A stretch of 64,000 nucleotides of DNA from Paramuribaculum sp. (GCA_022511125.1 JAFLSD010000012.1:1-64000), one strand, 5' to 3'. Positions 45,001-53,584 are shown, counted from the stretch's first letter. The notes: generated by a model from the sequence alone, not told the origin. Made by a program: numbers and translations.

Positions 45001-46513
45001 CAGTTTCGAGATCTTAACACGAGGAAATTCGACAGTCAAAGTGACAGTAACTGAGATTCAGAAAGAACATAACGGTTTTTTCTATGATTTAGGACAATAT
45101 GCGAGCCGTCTTCTAATGTCTCCACGCCAAGCCTCAATCAGATGGCGTTCGACCAAGTCGCTCTCGATACCGCTATTTCTTCCGGATATAGGCAATATTT
45201 TCGGGCAAACCCGCAATTACGGCCCAATGGCACCCGGTGTTGGATTTGCATTCGGTTTCTTCGACGAAGGTTTCATCGACCGTGCCAATGACAGAGGGTG
45301 GTTGATGACCGAAAGCGGCCAAACCTCCCCGGCCATATATTCGAAAACGAATGAATTTAACGTTGAAATCGTTTTAGAACCGATACGCAATCTCAGAATC
45401 CAACTGACAGGAAACCGCACAGACAACAGGTCGAAATCGATCCAGTTTATGTTTGACAATGCTCCCACCGCTCTCACGGGCAGCTATACACGCACACATT
45501 GCGCATTGCTGACCTCTCTGAAATCGAGCAAACCGGAAAACGGTTACCAAAGCAGTACTTTCGACAAGATGCTGGAGGCAATTCCGATTATTTCGGAACG
45601 TCTGGAACAGGAATATTCGGGAACTGTATATCCATCGACCGGTTTTCTGGAAGGCAACCCCTTAGCGGGTCAGCCCTACGATCCTTCAGTGGGCACTCTT
45701 TCCCGCACAGGAAGCGATGTCCTTATTCCGGCTTTTCTGTCAGCCTACAGCGGGCGTTCGGCAAAAAAGCAGAATTTAAATCCATTTCAGGGGATAGCGT
45801 CCATTCTGCCAAACTGGCGCATAGTGTACGATGGTCTAACGAGGATGGAACCGTTAAAAAATATCTTTAAAGCTTTCACGCTGACGCACGCATACCAGTG
45901 TACTTACTCTGTAGGTTCTTATTCGTCATATCTGAACTGGGTACCGGTTAAAGGGGATCGATTAGGCTTTATCCAAAACGAGCAGACAGGTCAGCCAATT
46001 CCTTCTTCACCCTACAACATATCTTCAGCCGCAATCACCGAGCGTTTCGCTCCTCTGATAGGAGTTGCCCTGACGCTGCAAAACGACATGACGATCAACG
46101 CAGAATGGCGCGAGTCGCGAGTAGTCACTCTCAATTCGTCGGCCGGACAAATAGTAGAGTCCATCAGCTCAGGCATGACATTAGGATTAGGTTATAAAGT
46201 GATAGGTTTCAATTCGGTCATGAAACTGAAAGGCATCCAACGTGGCATCAGCCATGACCTGACAGTAAACGCTGATTTTTCATACGCTTTCAACCAAGCG
46301 TTGATCCGCCGCATCGAAACTGCCTACACGCAAGCCACTTCGGGAGCGAGAACTATAGGCATCAATGCAACTGCCAGCTACATACTGTCGCGCCGTATGA
46401 CAGTAGGATTATATTTTGAACATCATATCAACACTCCGATAGTAAGTTCGAACGCCTATCCGGTAACCGACACATCTTTCGGTTTGTCGTTCAATCTATC
46501 TCTTGCCAGATGA
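39098..46513 (+). CDS. sprA: Type IX secretion translocon protein SprA
   Basis: SprA forms the very large outer-membrane beta-barrel channel of the type IX secretion system (called Sov in Porphyromonas). At 2471 residues the length fits. A signal peptide is visible near the start (LAAFFTILLFTSRLWVLSSQ). The sequence is almost wholly beta-strand in character, with marks such as LNMNFSAGPLERIFGPGGI, GSSYIDDFESSQTGIDLRSP and a strand-rich end (SFGLSFNLSLAR). The open frame begins at GTG 39044, but ATG 39098 stands directly before the signal peptide. It is a single gene with its own upstream promoter element. The other translocon genes are not in the window except the PorD-like gene. Confidence 0.92.
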   Translation: MQKKSSLYISKAQRLAAFFTILLFTSRLWVLSSQTITSSPDSILPQPILPISPTVSSTYDELTEPARTLDAIIPSNISTVVEYDENGYYIIRTKLGDRDLTAPFLMTQEEYMKWKAREEARALYRELNGGVGYVNAAKLQRPKFSVLNMNFSAGPLERIFGPGGIQLKMSGSVQIRTGIKSTKSENPTLSLTSRRKTYLDFDQKIQATVGATIGDRLKFNMTYNTDATFDFDSKNLKLQYEGTEDDIVKSLEAGNVSMTTGSSLIRGSTALFGVKSTLQFGRLTATALISQQNSETRSVNTRGGVQTTPFTVRADEYDANRHYFLAQFFRDNYDEFASHLPYVTSGVKITRIEVWVTNKRSDYNQSRNITAFMDLGENTHLASDYWSTNMALPNPSNNSNNLLEIIKNDYPDARNINTVTQALAPLSAYGIEGGRDFEKVESARLLNESEYILNSTLGYISLRNQLTADEVLGVAFEYTYNGKVYQVGEFSSDITQTNQSLYVKMLKSTTQAPRLPMWRLMMKNVYSLGAYQVDSKNFKLQVKYLSDTTGTEIVYLPIPGFTATPLLQLTGLDKLDSNQESNPDGFFDYIEGYTIQSSTGRIIFPVAEPFGSNLRKKLGGSLTDEKFIYQELYDSTQTVARQWADKNKYVLTGEYKASGGAQIRLDAMNVPRGSVIVTAGGVRLTENVDYTVDYSMGIVTITNQSIVDAGQNISVTLENQSLYSTQRKTLLGLDLNYRLNRNLNIGGTIMHYSEKSLTEKVAIGNESVTNTMFGVNFGYNAELPWINNLLNKIPTVNAVVPSRLSVIGEFAKLVPSTQKIGSDKGSSYIDDFESSQTGIDLRSPYSWFLASTPYENGPNALFPEAALSDNPDYGKNRALINWYYIDRLFTARNSSLCPGYIRSDLKQLSNPYVREITSREIFPDRQLTYGESSTIQTLNLSFYPTERGPYNVDATNIDENGNLLFPEKRWGGIMRRLDNTNFEQSNIEYVQFWLMNPFLDPENPNYEGGDLYLNFGEISEDILKDGLKSYENGIPFDGDDQYLRTTTWGRVSTKNSLTYAFDNNNSSRKVQDVGLDGLPNEMEYDFSTYGNYLTQLKQKLSPAAIERMTNDPFSPLNDPAGDNYHFYRGYDYDEQRLGILERYKRYNGVEGNSLSPDDAGEPLYQSSRNLPDVEDINQDNTLNEYERYFQYRVSIRPEDLKVGSNYITDKQTSLVSLRDGTDAEVEWYQFKIPLSDYERVVGSINDFSTVRFVRMFMTGFKTTTHLRFATLELVRGEWRGYDYDLRESGQMPAKGELDVSVVNIEENSGREPVNYILPPGVTRIIDPAQQQIVQLNEQSMSLKVSDLPPGDSRSVYRSTMLDLRNYKRLQMWVHAEAAIDNMTDLKDNDLSLFIRMGSDFKNNFYEYEIPLVLTPPGRYADNTENRQIVWPAENRLNVALQNLVDTKTERNRQKADPGSGIGFGTVFSRPDPDNERNTISVTGNPSISDVRVMMIGVRNSSGSIKDGTVWVNELKVTDFKSEGGWAANVSANLTLSDIATLNFGGQIETAGFGAVDQGLNQRRMDDYHRINFAVQADAGKIAPKKLALHAPVYYSIVKENITPEYNPLDQDVLLKDALDAAPDDRARDSIRSYAVEHSVVKSFSISGLNFGIKSATPKPWDPSNFTVNFSFNKQSKTDPTTVYENTNDYRGSFQYQYTPKNKQWRPFERMTKGRKSMKFLNDWAINLFPSQISFMTVMSRYYYELQTRSEIDTGVELPLQVSKNFLWDRQLSLSWSPINSLSLQFMSNTSARIEEPIGAVNRKLFPDQYREWKDTVVRSILHLGTPWAYNQTFTGIYRAPFNLIPILDFLTGQASYNAAYRWDRGATVEGMKAGNTISSQSSLSSEGRINFETLYNKSGYLKSVNTRFSGQQRGRNQRARRFERNFPLSADTSTVVAHNMNVKNVRITATDVNTRRPVKIETRKIDNNSFEILTRGNSTVKVTVTEIQKEHNGFFYDLGQYASRLLMSPRQASIRWRSTKSLSIPLFLPDIGNIFGQTRNYGPMAPGVGFAFGFFDEGFIDRANDRGWLMTESGQTSPAIYSKTNEFNVEIVLEPIRNLRIQLTGNRTDNRSKSIQFMFDNAPTALTGSYTRTHCALLTSLKSSKPENGYQSSTFDKMLEAIPIISERLEQEYSGTVYPSTGFLEGNPLAGQPYDPSVGTLSRTGSDVLIPAFLSAYSGRSAKKQNLNPFQGIASILPNWRIVYDGLTRMEPLKNIFKAFTLTHAYQCTYSVGSYSSYLNWVPVKGDRLGFIQNEQTGQPIPSSPYNISSAAITERFAPLIGVALTLQNDMTINAEWRESRVVTLNSSAGQIVESISSGMTLGLGYKVIGFNSVMKLKGIQRGISHDLTVNADFSYAFNQALIRRIETAYTQATSGARTIGINATASYILSRRMTVGLYFEHHINTPIVSSNAYPVTDTSFGLSFNLSLAR

Positions 46514-46564
46514 TCCTTCGGAGCATGCGATAATCGGCGCAAACATCAAAAATTTGTGCAATTA

Positions 46565-46596
46565 TTTGGTATTCACTTTTTTTGAATTTAATTTTG
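46565..46596 (+). promoter_or_regulatory. Promoter of the ilv operon
   Basis: TTTG at 46565-46568, 20 bases, TAATTTTG at 46589-46596 fit the consensus. The leader to ilvD is about 100 bases and holds the short ORF at 46627. Confidence 0.65.
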
Positions 46597-46626
46597 TTCC
46601 AAAATTTAACATTCGAGGACGATAAC

Positions 46627-46704
46627 ATGCATTTAATCAGTGGTCTGACAAGAAATGCATCAAATATCGACTGCTACACAGTACTTAAACGAACACGCTG
46701 CTAA
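46627..46704 (+). CDS. Possible 25-codon leader peptide of the ilv operon
   Basis: An ATG with GAGGA seven bases before it opens a 25-codon frame that ends in TAA at 46702-46704, sharing its last base with the ilvD ATG (TAATG). It contains three Leu, two Ile and one Val codons (24 percent branched-chain), a mild enrichment. ilvD itself has no ribosome-binding sequence, so its translation may depend on ribosomes finishing this frame. It is a candidate only; no attenuator hairpin is present. Confidence 0.4.
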   Translation: MHLISGLTRNASNIDCYTVLKRTRC

Positions 46705-48551
46705 TGAGCGATAAGACAATGAAACATGAACTAAGGAGCGCCACCAGCACGGGTGGAAGGCGTATGGCCGGCGCCCGTGCGCTATGGCGTGCCAACGGGA
46801 TGAAAGAGGAGCAGATAGGAAAACCAATCATAGCTATAGTCAATTCATTCACGCAATTCGTGCCGGGCCACACACATCTTCATGAAATAGGCCAAATCGT
46901 AAAAAAAGAAATTGAAAAGCAAGGTTGTTTTGCAGCCGAGTTCAATACGATAGCGATCGACGACGGTATAGCCATGGGGCATGACGGGATGTTATATTCC
47001 TTACCATCGAGAGATCTGATAGCGGATTCGGTGGAATATATGGTTAATGCCCACAAAGCCGACGCAATGGTATGCATATCGAACTGTGACAAAGTCACAC
47101 CGGGAATGCTGATGGCCGCCATGCGTCTGAACATTCCGACTATCTTCGTAAGCGGAGGGCCAATGGAGGCCGGTAAGTCAGGAGACCGAGCTCTCGATCT
47201 TATCGATATAATGATAGATTCGGCTGATGAAAGCGTTTCGGACGAAGCAGTCGCAGAATTGGAACGCGAAGGGTGTCCGACTTGCGGTTCTTGTTCGGGA
47301 ATGTTTACAGCCAACTCAATGAATTCGCTGAACGAGGCAATAGGCTTAGCACTACCCGGGAACGGGACGATCGTAGCGACACACGTAAACCGCACCGAAC
47401 TGTTCAAAAAAGCGGCAAAAAAGATAGTGGAGAACACTTACCGCTACTACAGAGACGGAGACGAATCAGTACTGCCGCGCTCAATAGCTACCCGAGAGGC
47501 AATGCTAAACGCCATGACCCTCGATATAGCAATGGGAGGTTCGACGAACACGGTTTTACATCTGCTGGCGATCGCAAACGAAGGAGAGGTGAACTTCACG
47601 ATGGACGATATCGACAATCTGTCGCGACATACGCCGGTGCTCTGTAAAGTAGCTCCCAACTCGCATTATCACATTCAAGACGTGAACCGCGCAGGAGGAA
47701 TTCTGTCAATAATGAAGATACTCGGCGACGCGGGGCTGTTGGACCTTAATGTGAAGCGAGTAGACGGTATGACTCTGGGAGAGGCTGTTGAAAAATGGGC
47801 AATTGGAGGCAAACACTTCACCGATGAGGCGGAAGAACTCTGGAAAAGTGCGCCCGGTGAGAGGAAATCGATCGAAATGGGGAGCCAGATGTGCTATTAC
47901 TCCTCTCTGGACACAGACCGGGCAAAAGGATGTATCCGCGACATGGAGCATGCCTACGTGAAAGACGGCGGTTTAGCCGTACTTAAGGGCAATATAGCTT
48001 TAGACGGGTGCGTTGTCAAAACGGCAGGTGTAGACGAAAGCATATTCCGTTTCAGCGGTCCGGCGAAAGTATTCAGGTCGCAGGAAGAAGCAGTGGACGG
48101 AATTCTGAGGGACAAGGTGAAATCGGGCGACGTTGTAGTCATCACCTATGAAGGCCCCAAAGGCGGTCCGGGAATGCAGGAGATGCTTTACCCGACGAGC
48201 TATATCAAGAGCAAGCATTTAGGCAAAGAATGCGCCCTTGTGACCGACGGACGTTTTTCGGGCGGTACGTCGGGGCTCTCTATCGGCCATGTATCACCGG
48301 AAGCGGCATCAGGCGGAGCGATAGGATTGGTAGAAGACGGCGACATCATAGACATAGACATTCCGGCTCGGAGCATCTCGCTGAGAGTGAGCGACGAAGA
48401 GCTTGAGAGAAGGAGAAAAAAGGAAGAAAGCTTCGGCAGCGAGGCTTGGACTCCACGCGGTCGCGACCGCCAAATATCGAGAGCATTAAAATCATACGCC
48501 TCGAATGTGACATCGGCCGATAAAGGCGGCGTAAGAAAACTGATTAATTGA
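46704..48551 (+). CDS. ilvD: Dihydroxy-acid dehydratase
   Basis: This iron-sulfur enzyme of valine and isoleucine synthesis dehydrates the dihydroxy acids to 2-keto acids. Cluster-binding motifs are SNCDKVTPG (Cys128) and [36 protein letters not shown] is the conserved C-terminal signature. It has 615 residues. A second ATG at 46719 ([11 protein letters not shown]) is where many relatives start, so the first five residues are uncertain. It begins the operon ilvD-ilvB-ilvN-thioesterase-GT-ilvC. Confidence 0.95.
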   Translation: MSDKTMKHELRSATSTGGRRMAGARALWRANGMKEEQIGKPIIAIVNSFTQFVPGHTHLHEIGQIVKKEIEKQGCFAAEFNTIAIDDGIAMGHDGMLYSLPSRDLIADSVEYMVNAHKADAMVCISNCDKVTPGMLMAAMRLNIPTIFVSGGPMEAGKSGDRALDLIDIMIDSADESVSDEAVAELEREGCPTCGSCSGMFTANSMNSLNEAIGLALPGNGTIVATHVNRTELFKKAAKKIVENTYRYYRDGDESVLPRSIATREAMLNAMTLDIAMGGSTNTVLHLLAIANEGEVNFTMDDIDNLSRHTPVLCKVAPNSHYHIQDVNRAGGILSIMKILGDAGLLDLNVKRVDGMTLGEAVEKWAIGGKHFTDEAEELWKSAPGERKSIEMGSQMCYYSSLDTDRAKGCIRDMEHAYVKDGGLAVLKGNIALDGCVVKTAGVDESIFRFSGPAKVFRSQEEAVDGILRDKVKSGDVVVITYEGPKGGPGMQEMLYPTSYIKSKHLGKECALVTDGRFSGGTSGLSIGHVSPEAASGGAIGLVEDGDIIDIDIPARSISLRVSDEELERRRKKEESFGSEAWTPRGRDRQISRALKSYASNVTSADKGGVRKLIN

Positions 48552-48556
48552 AAATT

Positions 48557-50287
48557 ATGGCAGAAAAAATAACAGGAGCCGAAGCAATAATACGTTCGAT
48601 GATATCCGAAGGGGTCGATCTCGTTTTCGGCTATCCGGGCGGGGCTATAATCTCCGTATACGACAAACTCTACGATTATACATCATCCATTACCCATATA
48701 CTCACCCGCCACGAGCAGGGAGCGGTTCATGCCGCTCAAGGCTATGCACGTGTGTCGGGTAAGACCGGAGTTGTGATAGTCACATCGGGGCCTGGTGCGA
48801 CGAACGTTATAACGGGCATATCCGACGCATTGATGGACTCCACTCCTTTAGTGGTAATCACGGGTCAGGTGAGTGTAGACCTCTTAGGCACGGATGCATT
48901 TCAGGAAACCGACGTAGTAGGCATCACGCAACCTATCACCAAATGGTCATATCAAATAAGAAAGGTGGAGGAAATACCGGCGATGGTCGCAAAAGCTTTT
49001 CACATCGCTAACAGCGGTCGCCCGGGTCCTGTAGTCCTCGATATAGCGAAAGAGGCTCAAATGGGCAAGATAGAATGGGGCGAGTATCACAAATGCAATT
49101 ATATACGCTCCTATATTCCTTTACCAGAGATAAAGCATGCTGATCTTCAGAAAGTGGCCGACCTGATAAACAGCGCTGAACGGCCGATGATCATCTCGGG
49201 TCACGGCGTAATGATATCGGGTGCGGAAGATGCTTTGCAGTCCTTAGCGGAGAAGGCGGATATTCCTGTAGCCACGACTCTGTTAGGCCTATCAACTATA
49301 CCGACCGGGCATCCTCTTAACAAAGGTCTTGTTGGAATGCATGGAAATATAGCTCCGAACTGGAAGACCAATGAGGCAGACGTGCTAATAGCAATAGGAA
49401 TGAGATTCGACGACCGCGTGACGGGTGACAAATCGCATTATGCCAAGAACGCCAAGGTGGTCCATATCGATATAGATTCGTCGGAATTCGACAAGAATAT
49501 AAAAACAACGGCCACGGTGCACGGCGACGCCAAACAAGTGCTCGAAGCGTTATTGCCAATGATAAGCGAGGCCAAACATAGGGATTGGATCAAATCATTC
49601 GAAAAGCCGGAGGCAACAGAATATGAGGCTGTGATAAAGAAAGCTTCTTATCCGGAAGATCCCGAAAGTCCGATGAGGATGGGCGAAGTTGCCAGAAAAG
49701 TGGCAGAAGCTGCGGGAAAGAATCCGGTTCTTGTGACCGATGTGGGTCAAAACCAGCTTTTATCGGCAAGATATTTCCGCTATAACAGTCCGAGAAGTAT
49801 CATCACCTCAGGGGGTCTCGGAACCATGGGCTTCGGCCTTCCCGCTTCGATCGGAGCGAAATTGGGTGCTCCTGACCGTCAAGTATGCTTTTTCTGCGGC
49901 GACGGTGGATTCCAAATGACTATCCAGGAGCTGGGAACAATCATGCAATACGGCATGGCAGTGAAGATAATCATTCTGAACAATCATTTTCTGGGCAACG
50001 TGCGTCAGTGGCAGTCGCTGTTTTTCAACAACCGTTTCTCTCAGACTCAAATGTTGAACCCTGATTTCACCGAGATAGCCAAGGCCTACGGCATTCCTGG
50101 CGAGAATGTGGGTAGCCGACGTGATCTTAACGGTGCCATCAAGAGGATGATGGACTATCCAGGGGCTTATGTGTTGAATGTGAGGGTTGATGAAAAGGAT
50201 ATGGTGTTTCCTATGACTCCCAACGGTTCTCCCGTGGATTTCATAATGCTTGACAGAAACAACATCTACAAACCGGAAAAATCTTAA
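48557..50287 (+). CDS. ilvB: Acetolactate synthase large subunit
   Basis: This thiamine-diphosphate enzyme joins pyruvate with pyruvate or 2-ketobutyrate. Glu53 in RHEQGAVHAAQGYA activates the cofactor; the metal motif begins GDGGFQMTIQELGT and ends near LNNHFLGNVRQWQ. The length of 577 is normal. The open frame begins at TTG 48548, but ATG 48557, five bases after the ilvD stop, is the natural start. It works with IlvN. Confidence 0.95.
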   Translation: MAEKITGAEAIIRSMISEGVDLVFGYPGGAIISVYDKLYDYTSSITHILTRHEQGAVHAAQGYARVSGKTGVVIVTSGPGATNVITGISDALMDSTPLVVITGQVSVDLLGTDAFQETDVVGITQPITKWSYQIRKVEEIPAMVAKAFHIANSGRPGPVVLDIAKEAQMGKIEWGEYHKCNYIRSYIPLPEIKHADLQKVADLINSAERPMIISGHGVMISGAEDALQSLAEKADIPVATTLLGLSTIPTGHPLNKGLVGMHGNIAPNWKTNEADVLIAIGMRFDDRVTGDKSHYAKNAKVVHIDIDSSEFDKNIKTTATVHGDAKQVLEALLPMISEAKHRDWIKSFEKPEATEYEAVIKKASYPEDPESPMRMGEVARKVAEAAGKNPVLVTDVGQNQLLSARYFRYNSPRSIITSGGLGTMGFGLPASIGAKLGAPDRQVCFFCGDGGFQMTIQELGTIMQYGMAVKIIILNNHFLGNVRQWQSLFFNNRFSQTQMLNPDFTEIAKAYGIPGENVGSRRDLNGAIKRMMDYPGAYVLNVRVDEKDMVFPMTPNGSPVDFIMLDRNNIYKPEKS

Positions 50288-50292
50288 ATAAG

Positions 50293-50859
50293 ATGGATAA
50301 GAACGAGGAAGGCAAAAGACTTTATACAATCACCGTATTCACTGAAAACCACGTGGGTCTGATGAACCAGCTATCAATCATCTTCACCCGTAGGAATCTT
50401 AATCTCGAAAGCGTGAGTGCGAGTCCGTGTTCGATTCCGGGTGTCCACAAAATGACTCTGACCTGCTACAGCGACCGGGAGACGTTGGAGCCGGTGATAA
50501 AACAGATTGAGAAACGGGTGGAGGTTCTGAAAGCGTTTTTATTCACGAACGACGAATTGATATATCAAGAAGTTGCGCTATACAAAGTGCCTACCGCAAG
50601 GCTTTTGGACAGCGAGAATCTGGAGGCTATCATCCGCCGCCACAATGCGAGGATTCTCGAAATAACGAGAGACAACACAGTGTTAGAAAAAACGGGTCAC
50701 AGCAATGAGACTGAGGCTCTTTTCGAGGAGCTTAAAAAGTATGATATACGTCAGTTCGTGAGATCGGGTCGAGTGGCAGTGACCAGAGCCAACGTAGAAC
50801 TCGTAGACCAATTTATCCGCGAACAGGAAGAACGTCGCAATAGGATAGACGGACGATAA
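50293..50859 (+). CDS. ilvN: Acetolactate synthase small subunit
   Basis: This is the regulatory partner of IlvB. The N-terminal ACT domain (YTITVFTENHVGLMNQLSII) binds branched-chain amino acids for feedback control, and the C-terminal domain (ARILEITRDNTVLEKTG, FVRSGRVAVTR) activates the large subunit. It is 188 residues, a normal length. Its stop overlaps the thioesterase start by one base. Confidence 0.92.
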   Translation: MDKNEEGKRLYTITVFTENHVGLMNQLSIIFTRRNLNLESVSASPCSIPGVHKMTLTCYSDRETLEPVIKQIEKRVEVLKAFLFTNDELIYQEVALYKVPTARLLDSENLEAIIRRHNARILEITRDNTVLEKTGHSNETEALFEELKKYDIRQFVRSGRVAVTRANVELVDQFIREQEERRNRIDGR

Positions 50860-51620
50860 TGGACGGATATCTGAAAGAATTTACCAAACATTACTGCCAG
50901 ACAGCTGCAGGTTGCAACGCCCAGAAAGAGTTGCCGACGGCCACTTTAGTGCGTCAGATTATCGAAACAGCCACAGAACACGCCAACATTCTGGGGATAG
51001 GATATAACGAATTGATCAGAGAGAACAATGCGTGGGTTCTTAGCCGACTCGCGATTGAACTCAACAGAATGCCGCGGATGCATGAAGACTATTCGCTAAC
51101 AACATGGATAGATAGTTTTAACCGTCATTTCTCCCGGAGAAATTTTGTATTGGAATCGTCGTCAGGTGAAATTCTGGGATATATTTCGACAGTCTGGGTG
51201 GCGATAAACATAAAGAGCCGACGTCCGGCAGATCTGTCGTCGATAGCCGACATGGAAAAGATGACTTTCCAGAGAGAGTGTCGGGTGACATCGAAAGGAA
51301 GAATCAAACCGGATATGAGGCATGATATCGCAAAGAGTTATCTTTTTGCTACAACTGATATAGATTTCAACCGACATGTCACGACAGCCAGATACGTGGA
51401 ACTTATCGAAAATCAATTCGACCTCGATTTTTATGACCGTAATGAAATAACACACTTCGAAATAAGTTTTCACCATGAGTCGGTATGGGGAGAGCGGGTC
51501 GATATCTATACGCAGATGAATGAGGCGACCGGCGAGTCATACAGCATGATACATTCGGAGAAAAACGGCGCGGTGTGCACTTCCATAACAACGTTCAGAC
51601 CCAGAGTAAAAATTGCGTAA
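50859..51620 (+). CDS. Acyl-ACP thioesterase
   Basis: This is a 253-residue double-hotdog thioesterase related to plant FatA/FatB. The first hotdog holds LSRLAIELNRMPRMHEDYSLTTWIDSF-like sequence. The second contains TDIDFNRHVTTARYVELIEN, whose Asn and His are the usual catalytic pair. It releases fatty acids from acyl carrier protein. Its fixed place in the ilv operon of Bacteroidales suggests a link with branched-chain fatty acids built from the same keto acids; that link is inference. Confidence 0.85.
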   Translation: MDGYLKEFTKHYCQTAAGCNAQKELPTATLVRQIIETATEHANILGIGYNELIRENNAWVLSRLAIELNRMPRMHEDYSLTTWIDSFNRHFSRRNFVLESSSGEILGYISTVWVAINIKSRRPADLSSIADMEKMTFQRECRVTSKGRIKPDMRHDIAKSYLFATTDIDFNRHVTTARYVELIENQFDLDFYDRNEITHFEISFHHESVWGERVDIYTQMNEATGESYSMIHSEKNGAVCTSITTFRPRVKIA

Positions 51621-51632
51621 CTTTTTGAAATA

Positions 51633-52388
51633 ATGGAGGAAATTCCTAAAATAATCCATTATTGCTGGTTTGGAGGCAAGCCAATAGGGAAGAAAGCGAA
51701 AAGGTGCATCAAATCGTGGAAAAAATATCTGCCTGATTTCGAAATACAACGGTGGGACGAGTCGAATTTCGATGTGAACATGATTCCTTTCACCTCTGAA
51801 GCTTACGCTGCGAAAAAATTCGCTTTTCTTACAGATTACGCGAGATTCTGGATTTTGTATAATCACGGAGGTCTTTATTTCGATATCGATGTAGAGCTAA
51901 TAAAACCACTCCACCATATCGTTGCCAATGGAGCGTTTATGGGTTGTGAACGAGATTGGGATCCTTCGAAGCCGGCTGAATATTTGGGGGTTAATCCCGG
52001 CCTTGGTGTGGGAGGTCCGGCAGGTCACCCTTTTTTCAAGAAAATGATGGGTTTTTATCAGAAACGCCACTTTTTCGATGAGAATGGAAATCCTGATTAT
52101 ACGACAGTTGTCAATCTTACCACAAATGTCTTGGTCGATTCGGGATTGAAAAATTCAGACAAAATCCAGAGGGTGGAAGATGTCAATGTTTATCCACGAC
52201 GTTATTTCTGCCCTATGGATATCGACACACGACAGATAGAATTGTCGGAAGATACCTGCTCAATCCATTACTATAACGGAAGTTGGCTCAGCAGAACCGA
52301 ACGGTTTAAATCTAAGATAAAACCGATAGTGGGTGCCCGTTTGACAAGATTCGTCATCGGCCTTAAAGGTAATTTTTTCAGGCGATAG
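51633..52388 (+). CDS. Glycosyltransferase of the OCH1/capsular type
   Basis: This is a 251-residue protein with the family start IPKIIHYCWFGGKPIGKKAK, the stretch FLTDYARFWILYNHGGLYFDIDVE whose DID is the DxD metal motif, and MGCERD and HYYNGSW towards the end. Such enzymes add sugars such as mannose or galactose in surface polysaccharides. It lies inside the ilv operon, 12 bases after the thioesterase and before ilvC, which has its own promoter element. A role with the polysaccharide genes at 53585-58850 is plausible. Confidence 0.85.
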   Translation: MEEIPKIIHYCWFGGKPIGKKAKRCIKSWKKYLPDFEIQRWDESNFDVNMIPFTSEAYAAKKFAFLTDYARFWILYNHGGLYFDIDVELIKPLHHIVANGAFMGCERDWDPSKPAEYLGVNPGLGVGGPAGHPFFKKMMGFYQKRHFFDENGNPDYTTVVNLTTNVLVDSGLKNSDKIQRVEDVNVYPRRYFCPMDIDTRQIELSEDTCSIHYYNGSWLSRTERFKSKIKPIVGARLTRFVIGLKGNFFRR

Positions 52389-52413
52389 GCCAACTTATTA
52401 GAAAATAAAATCG

Positions 52414-52421
52414 TAAATTTG
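52414..52421 (+). promoter_or_regulatory. -7 element for ilvC
   Basis: TAAATTTG matches TAnnTTTG, 35 bases before the ilvC ATG; the -33 element is weak. ilvC may thus be transcribed separately from the upstream ilv genes. Confidence 0.45.
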
Positions 52422-52455
52422 CAGCAATATATTCATAATACTTAACGATTTAATT

Positions 52456-53499
52456 ATGGCAAAACTTAATTTCGGCGGTGTAGAAGAAACCGTAATCACA
52501 CGCGAAGAGTTTCCTTTGGAAAAAGCTCGCGAGATATTGAAAGATGAAACTATAGCAGTGATCGGTTATGGCGTTCAGGGTCCCGGTCAAAGTATGAACC
52601 TGAGAGATAATGGATTCAACGTAATAGTAGGACAGCGTGAAGGCAAAACTTATGATAAGGCTATTGCCGACGGCTGGGTTCCGGGGCAGACCTTATTCTC
52701 AATCGAAGAGGCATGTCAGAAGGGTACTATCATCATGTGCCTTCTGAGCGACGCCGCCGTGATAAGCGTATGGCCTACAATCAAAAAACATCTGACCGCA
52801 GGCAAAGCATTGTATTTTTCCCATGGCTTCGCCATCACTTGGAATGACCGCACCGGCGTTGTACCGCCGAAAGATGTGGACGTAATTCTGGTAGCTCCAA
52901 AAGGTTCGGGAACATCACTAAGAACTATGTTCCTCGAAGGACGCGGACTTAATTCAAGCTATGCCATCTATCAGGATTATACGGGCAAAGCCGTTGAGCG
53001 CACGATAGCATTGGGAATAGGTATTGGTTCAGGTTATCTGTTTGAAACGACATTCCAACGCGAAGCCACCTCTGACCTCACAGGTGAACGCGGTTCGTTG
53101 ATGGGAGCGATCCAGGGTCTTCTTTTGGCTCAATACGAAGTGTTGAGAGAAAACGGCCACACGCCGTCGGAAGCTTTCAACGAGACAGTAGAAGAACTCA
53201 CCCAATCTCTAATGCCTCTTTTTGCGAAAAACGGTATGGATTGGATGTATGCCAACTGTTCGACAACTGCGCAGCGCGGTGCTTTAGACTGGATGGGTCC
53301 GTTCCACGATGCCATCAAACCGGTAGTACAGCGTCTGTACGAGAGTGTTAAGAGCGGAAATGAAGCTCAGATTTCCATCGATTCCAACTCGAAACCCGAC
53401 TACCGCGAAAAACTCGAAAAAGAGCTGAAGGATCTCCGCGAGAGCGAAATGTGGCAGGCAGCCGTTACGGTAAGAAGCTTACGTCCGGAGAACAACTGA
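52456..53499 (+). CDS. ilvC: Ketol-acid reductoisomerase
   Basis: This isomerises and reduces acetolactate or acetohydroxybutyrate with NADPH. The nucleotide-binding motif GYGVQGPGQSMNLRDNG lies near residues 37-53, and the magnesium/substrate region includes SHGF, APKGSGTSLR and ATSDLTGERGSLMGAIQGL. The length of 347 fits the short class I enzyme. A strong terminator hairpin follows. Confidence 0.95.
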   Translation: MAKLNFGGVEETVITREEFPLEKAREILKDETIAVIGYGVQGPGQSMNLRDNGFNVIVGQREGKTYDKAIADGWVPGQTLFSIEEACQKGTIIMCLLSDAAVISVWPTIKKHLTAGKALYFSHGFAITWNDRTGVVPPKDVDVILVAPKGSGTSLRTMFLEGRGLNSSYAIYQDYTGKAVERTIALGIGIGSGYLFETTFQREATSDLTGERGSLMGAIQGLLLAQYEVLRENGHTPSEAFNETVEELTQSLMPLFAKNGMDWMYANCSTTAQRGALDWMGPFHDAIKPVVQRLYESVKSGNEAQISIDSNSKPDYREKLEKELKDLRESEMWQAAVTVRSLRPENN

Positions 53500-53523
53500 T
53501 TGCAGGGCTTTAAATAATTAGGG

Positions 53524-53565
53524 GAGTGTGACAATTTTTTTGTAATTTTGTCACACTCTCTTTTT
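53524..53565 (+). terminator. Terminator of ilvC, overlapping a possible promoter
   Basis: A perfect 11-bp inverted repeat GAGTGTGACAA/TTGTCACACTC (53524-53534 with 53548-53558) is followed by TCTTTTT. TAATTTTG (53543-53550), a good -7 element for the next gene, lies across the loop and right arm, so the repeat could also be an operator. Confidence 0.65.
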
Positions 53566-53584
53566 ATTCAAACCGATAACGCAC

